Positions 6,022 through 6,280 of a stretch of DNA of 6,280 bases are shown here, piece by piece. The notes under the pieces were generated by a model. That model worked only from the letters and a program-made list of their open reading frames with translations, ran no database searches and was not told the DNA's origin. A program made the translations under genes and the position numbers. The stretch comes from Bacteroidota bacterium (GTDB lineage: Bacteria > Bacteroidota > Bacteroidia > Bacteroidales > WCHB1-69), in assembly GCA_023392945.1 (NCBI GenBank), contig JAEWNB010000021.1, positions 1 to 6,280 of the forward strand. Reading direction: 5' to 3'. Positions within the stretch are counted from its first letter, which is position 1. Each line of letters starts with the position of its first letter.

Positions 6022-6280
6022 ATGAAAAAAATCATCATCCTTTTTATTCTTTTATGCCCATTAGTTGGACTAATGGCACAAAAAGAAGGTCAAAAAGAGG
6101 TCACCCCTGACATCTTGCTCTATGAATCATTTTCAAAGTCTGAATTAACCAAAATGCAGCAAGAAGCCCCTGACAAACTGTTGGAGCTTAATTTTGGTGT
6201 TACCGGATTTTGCTACATCAGTGATCAAAAACCTGCGAATTCACAAATGCTGGGAGATATTTGCAAATATGTATCACCGG
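6022..6280 (+). CDS. Exported protein of unknown function, N-terminal 86 residues; 3' end outside the window
   Basis: The ATG at 6022 opens a frame that stays open to the window edge. The first 19 residues (MKKIIILFILLCPLVGLMA) form a good Sec signal peptide with probable cleavage before Gln20. The Cys at 12 lies inside the hydrophobic core and not in a lipobox, so this is probably not a lipoprotein. After a short charged stretch (KEGQKEVTPD) the mature part contains LLYESFSKSELTKM, a short Glu/Lys-rich helix-like region and a segment with two further cysteines (FCYIS near 67-71, ICKYV near 80-84). I do not recognise a family. The ATG is preceded by an A-rich leader (ACAAAATG) without a Shine-Dalgarno sequence, as is usual in Bacteroidota. 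The gene is divergent from the nadE operon. The destination is periplasm, outer membrane or outside the cell, and the missing C-terminus would show whether it carries a T9SS sorting domain. Confidence 0.85.
   Translation, partial: MKKIIILFILLCPLVGLMAQKEGQKEVTPDILLYESFSKSELTKMQQEAPDKLLELNFGVTGFCYISDQKPANSQMLGDICKYVSP

Overview
The window (6,280 bp, AT-rich) comes from a bacterium of the phylum Bacteroidota. The signs are a secreted metallopeptidase ending in a type IX secretion (Por) C-terminal sorting domain, AT-rich leaders without clear Shine-Dalgarno sequences, a TAnnTTTG-type promoter element, and proteins that resemble the Bacteroidota versions of LepA, TsaE, NadE and alanine dehydrogenase. 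I cannot place it below phylum level with confidence, although the T9SS cargo narrows it to lineages that carry that secretion system.

Left part, plus strand (1-2857): the 3' end of lepA (translation factor EF-4) is followed after 34 bp by a complete gene for a 770-residue secreted M1-family zinc metallopeptidase. It has the gluzincin motif HELSH-x18-E, the catalytic tyrosine pair and a T9SS sorting domain. An 81-bp convergent gap (2858-2938) follows, in which I see no convincing terminator hairpin.

Middle, minus strand (2939-5754, transcribed right to left): a tight four-gene cluster reads nadE, then a BadF/BadG-type sugar kinase, then tsaE, then an alanine-dehydrogenase-derived gene, with gaps of only 6, 4 and 13 bp. 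It is probably one operon driven from the AT-rich gap to its right, where an exact TAnnTTTG element faces it. The members cover NAD synthesis, probable amino-sugar phosphorylation and t6A tRNA modification. The last gene is the most unusual item in the window. It encodes a 235-residue protein that matches the N-terminal and C-terminal pieces of Bacteroidota alanine dehydrogenase but lacks the whole NAD-binding Rossmann domain between them, and it has lost the substrate-binding arginine. The frame is intact, so this looks like a retained, non-dehydrogenase derivative rather than an obvious pseudogene.

Right edge (5755-6280): a 267-bp divergent intergenic region holds a 7-bp perfect inverted repeat (TTCGGAA/TTCCGAA). 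It is followed by the start of a plus-strand gene for an exported protein of unknown function that runs off the window.
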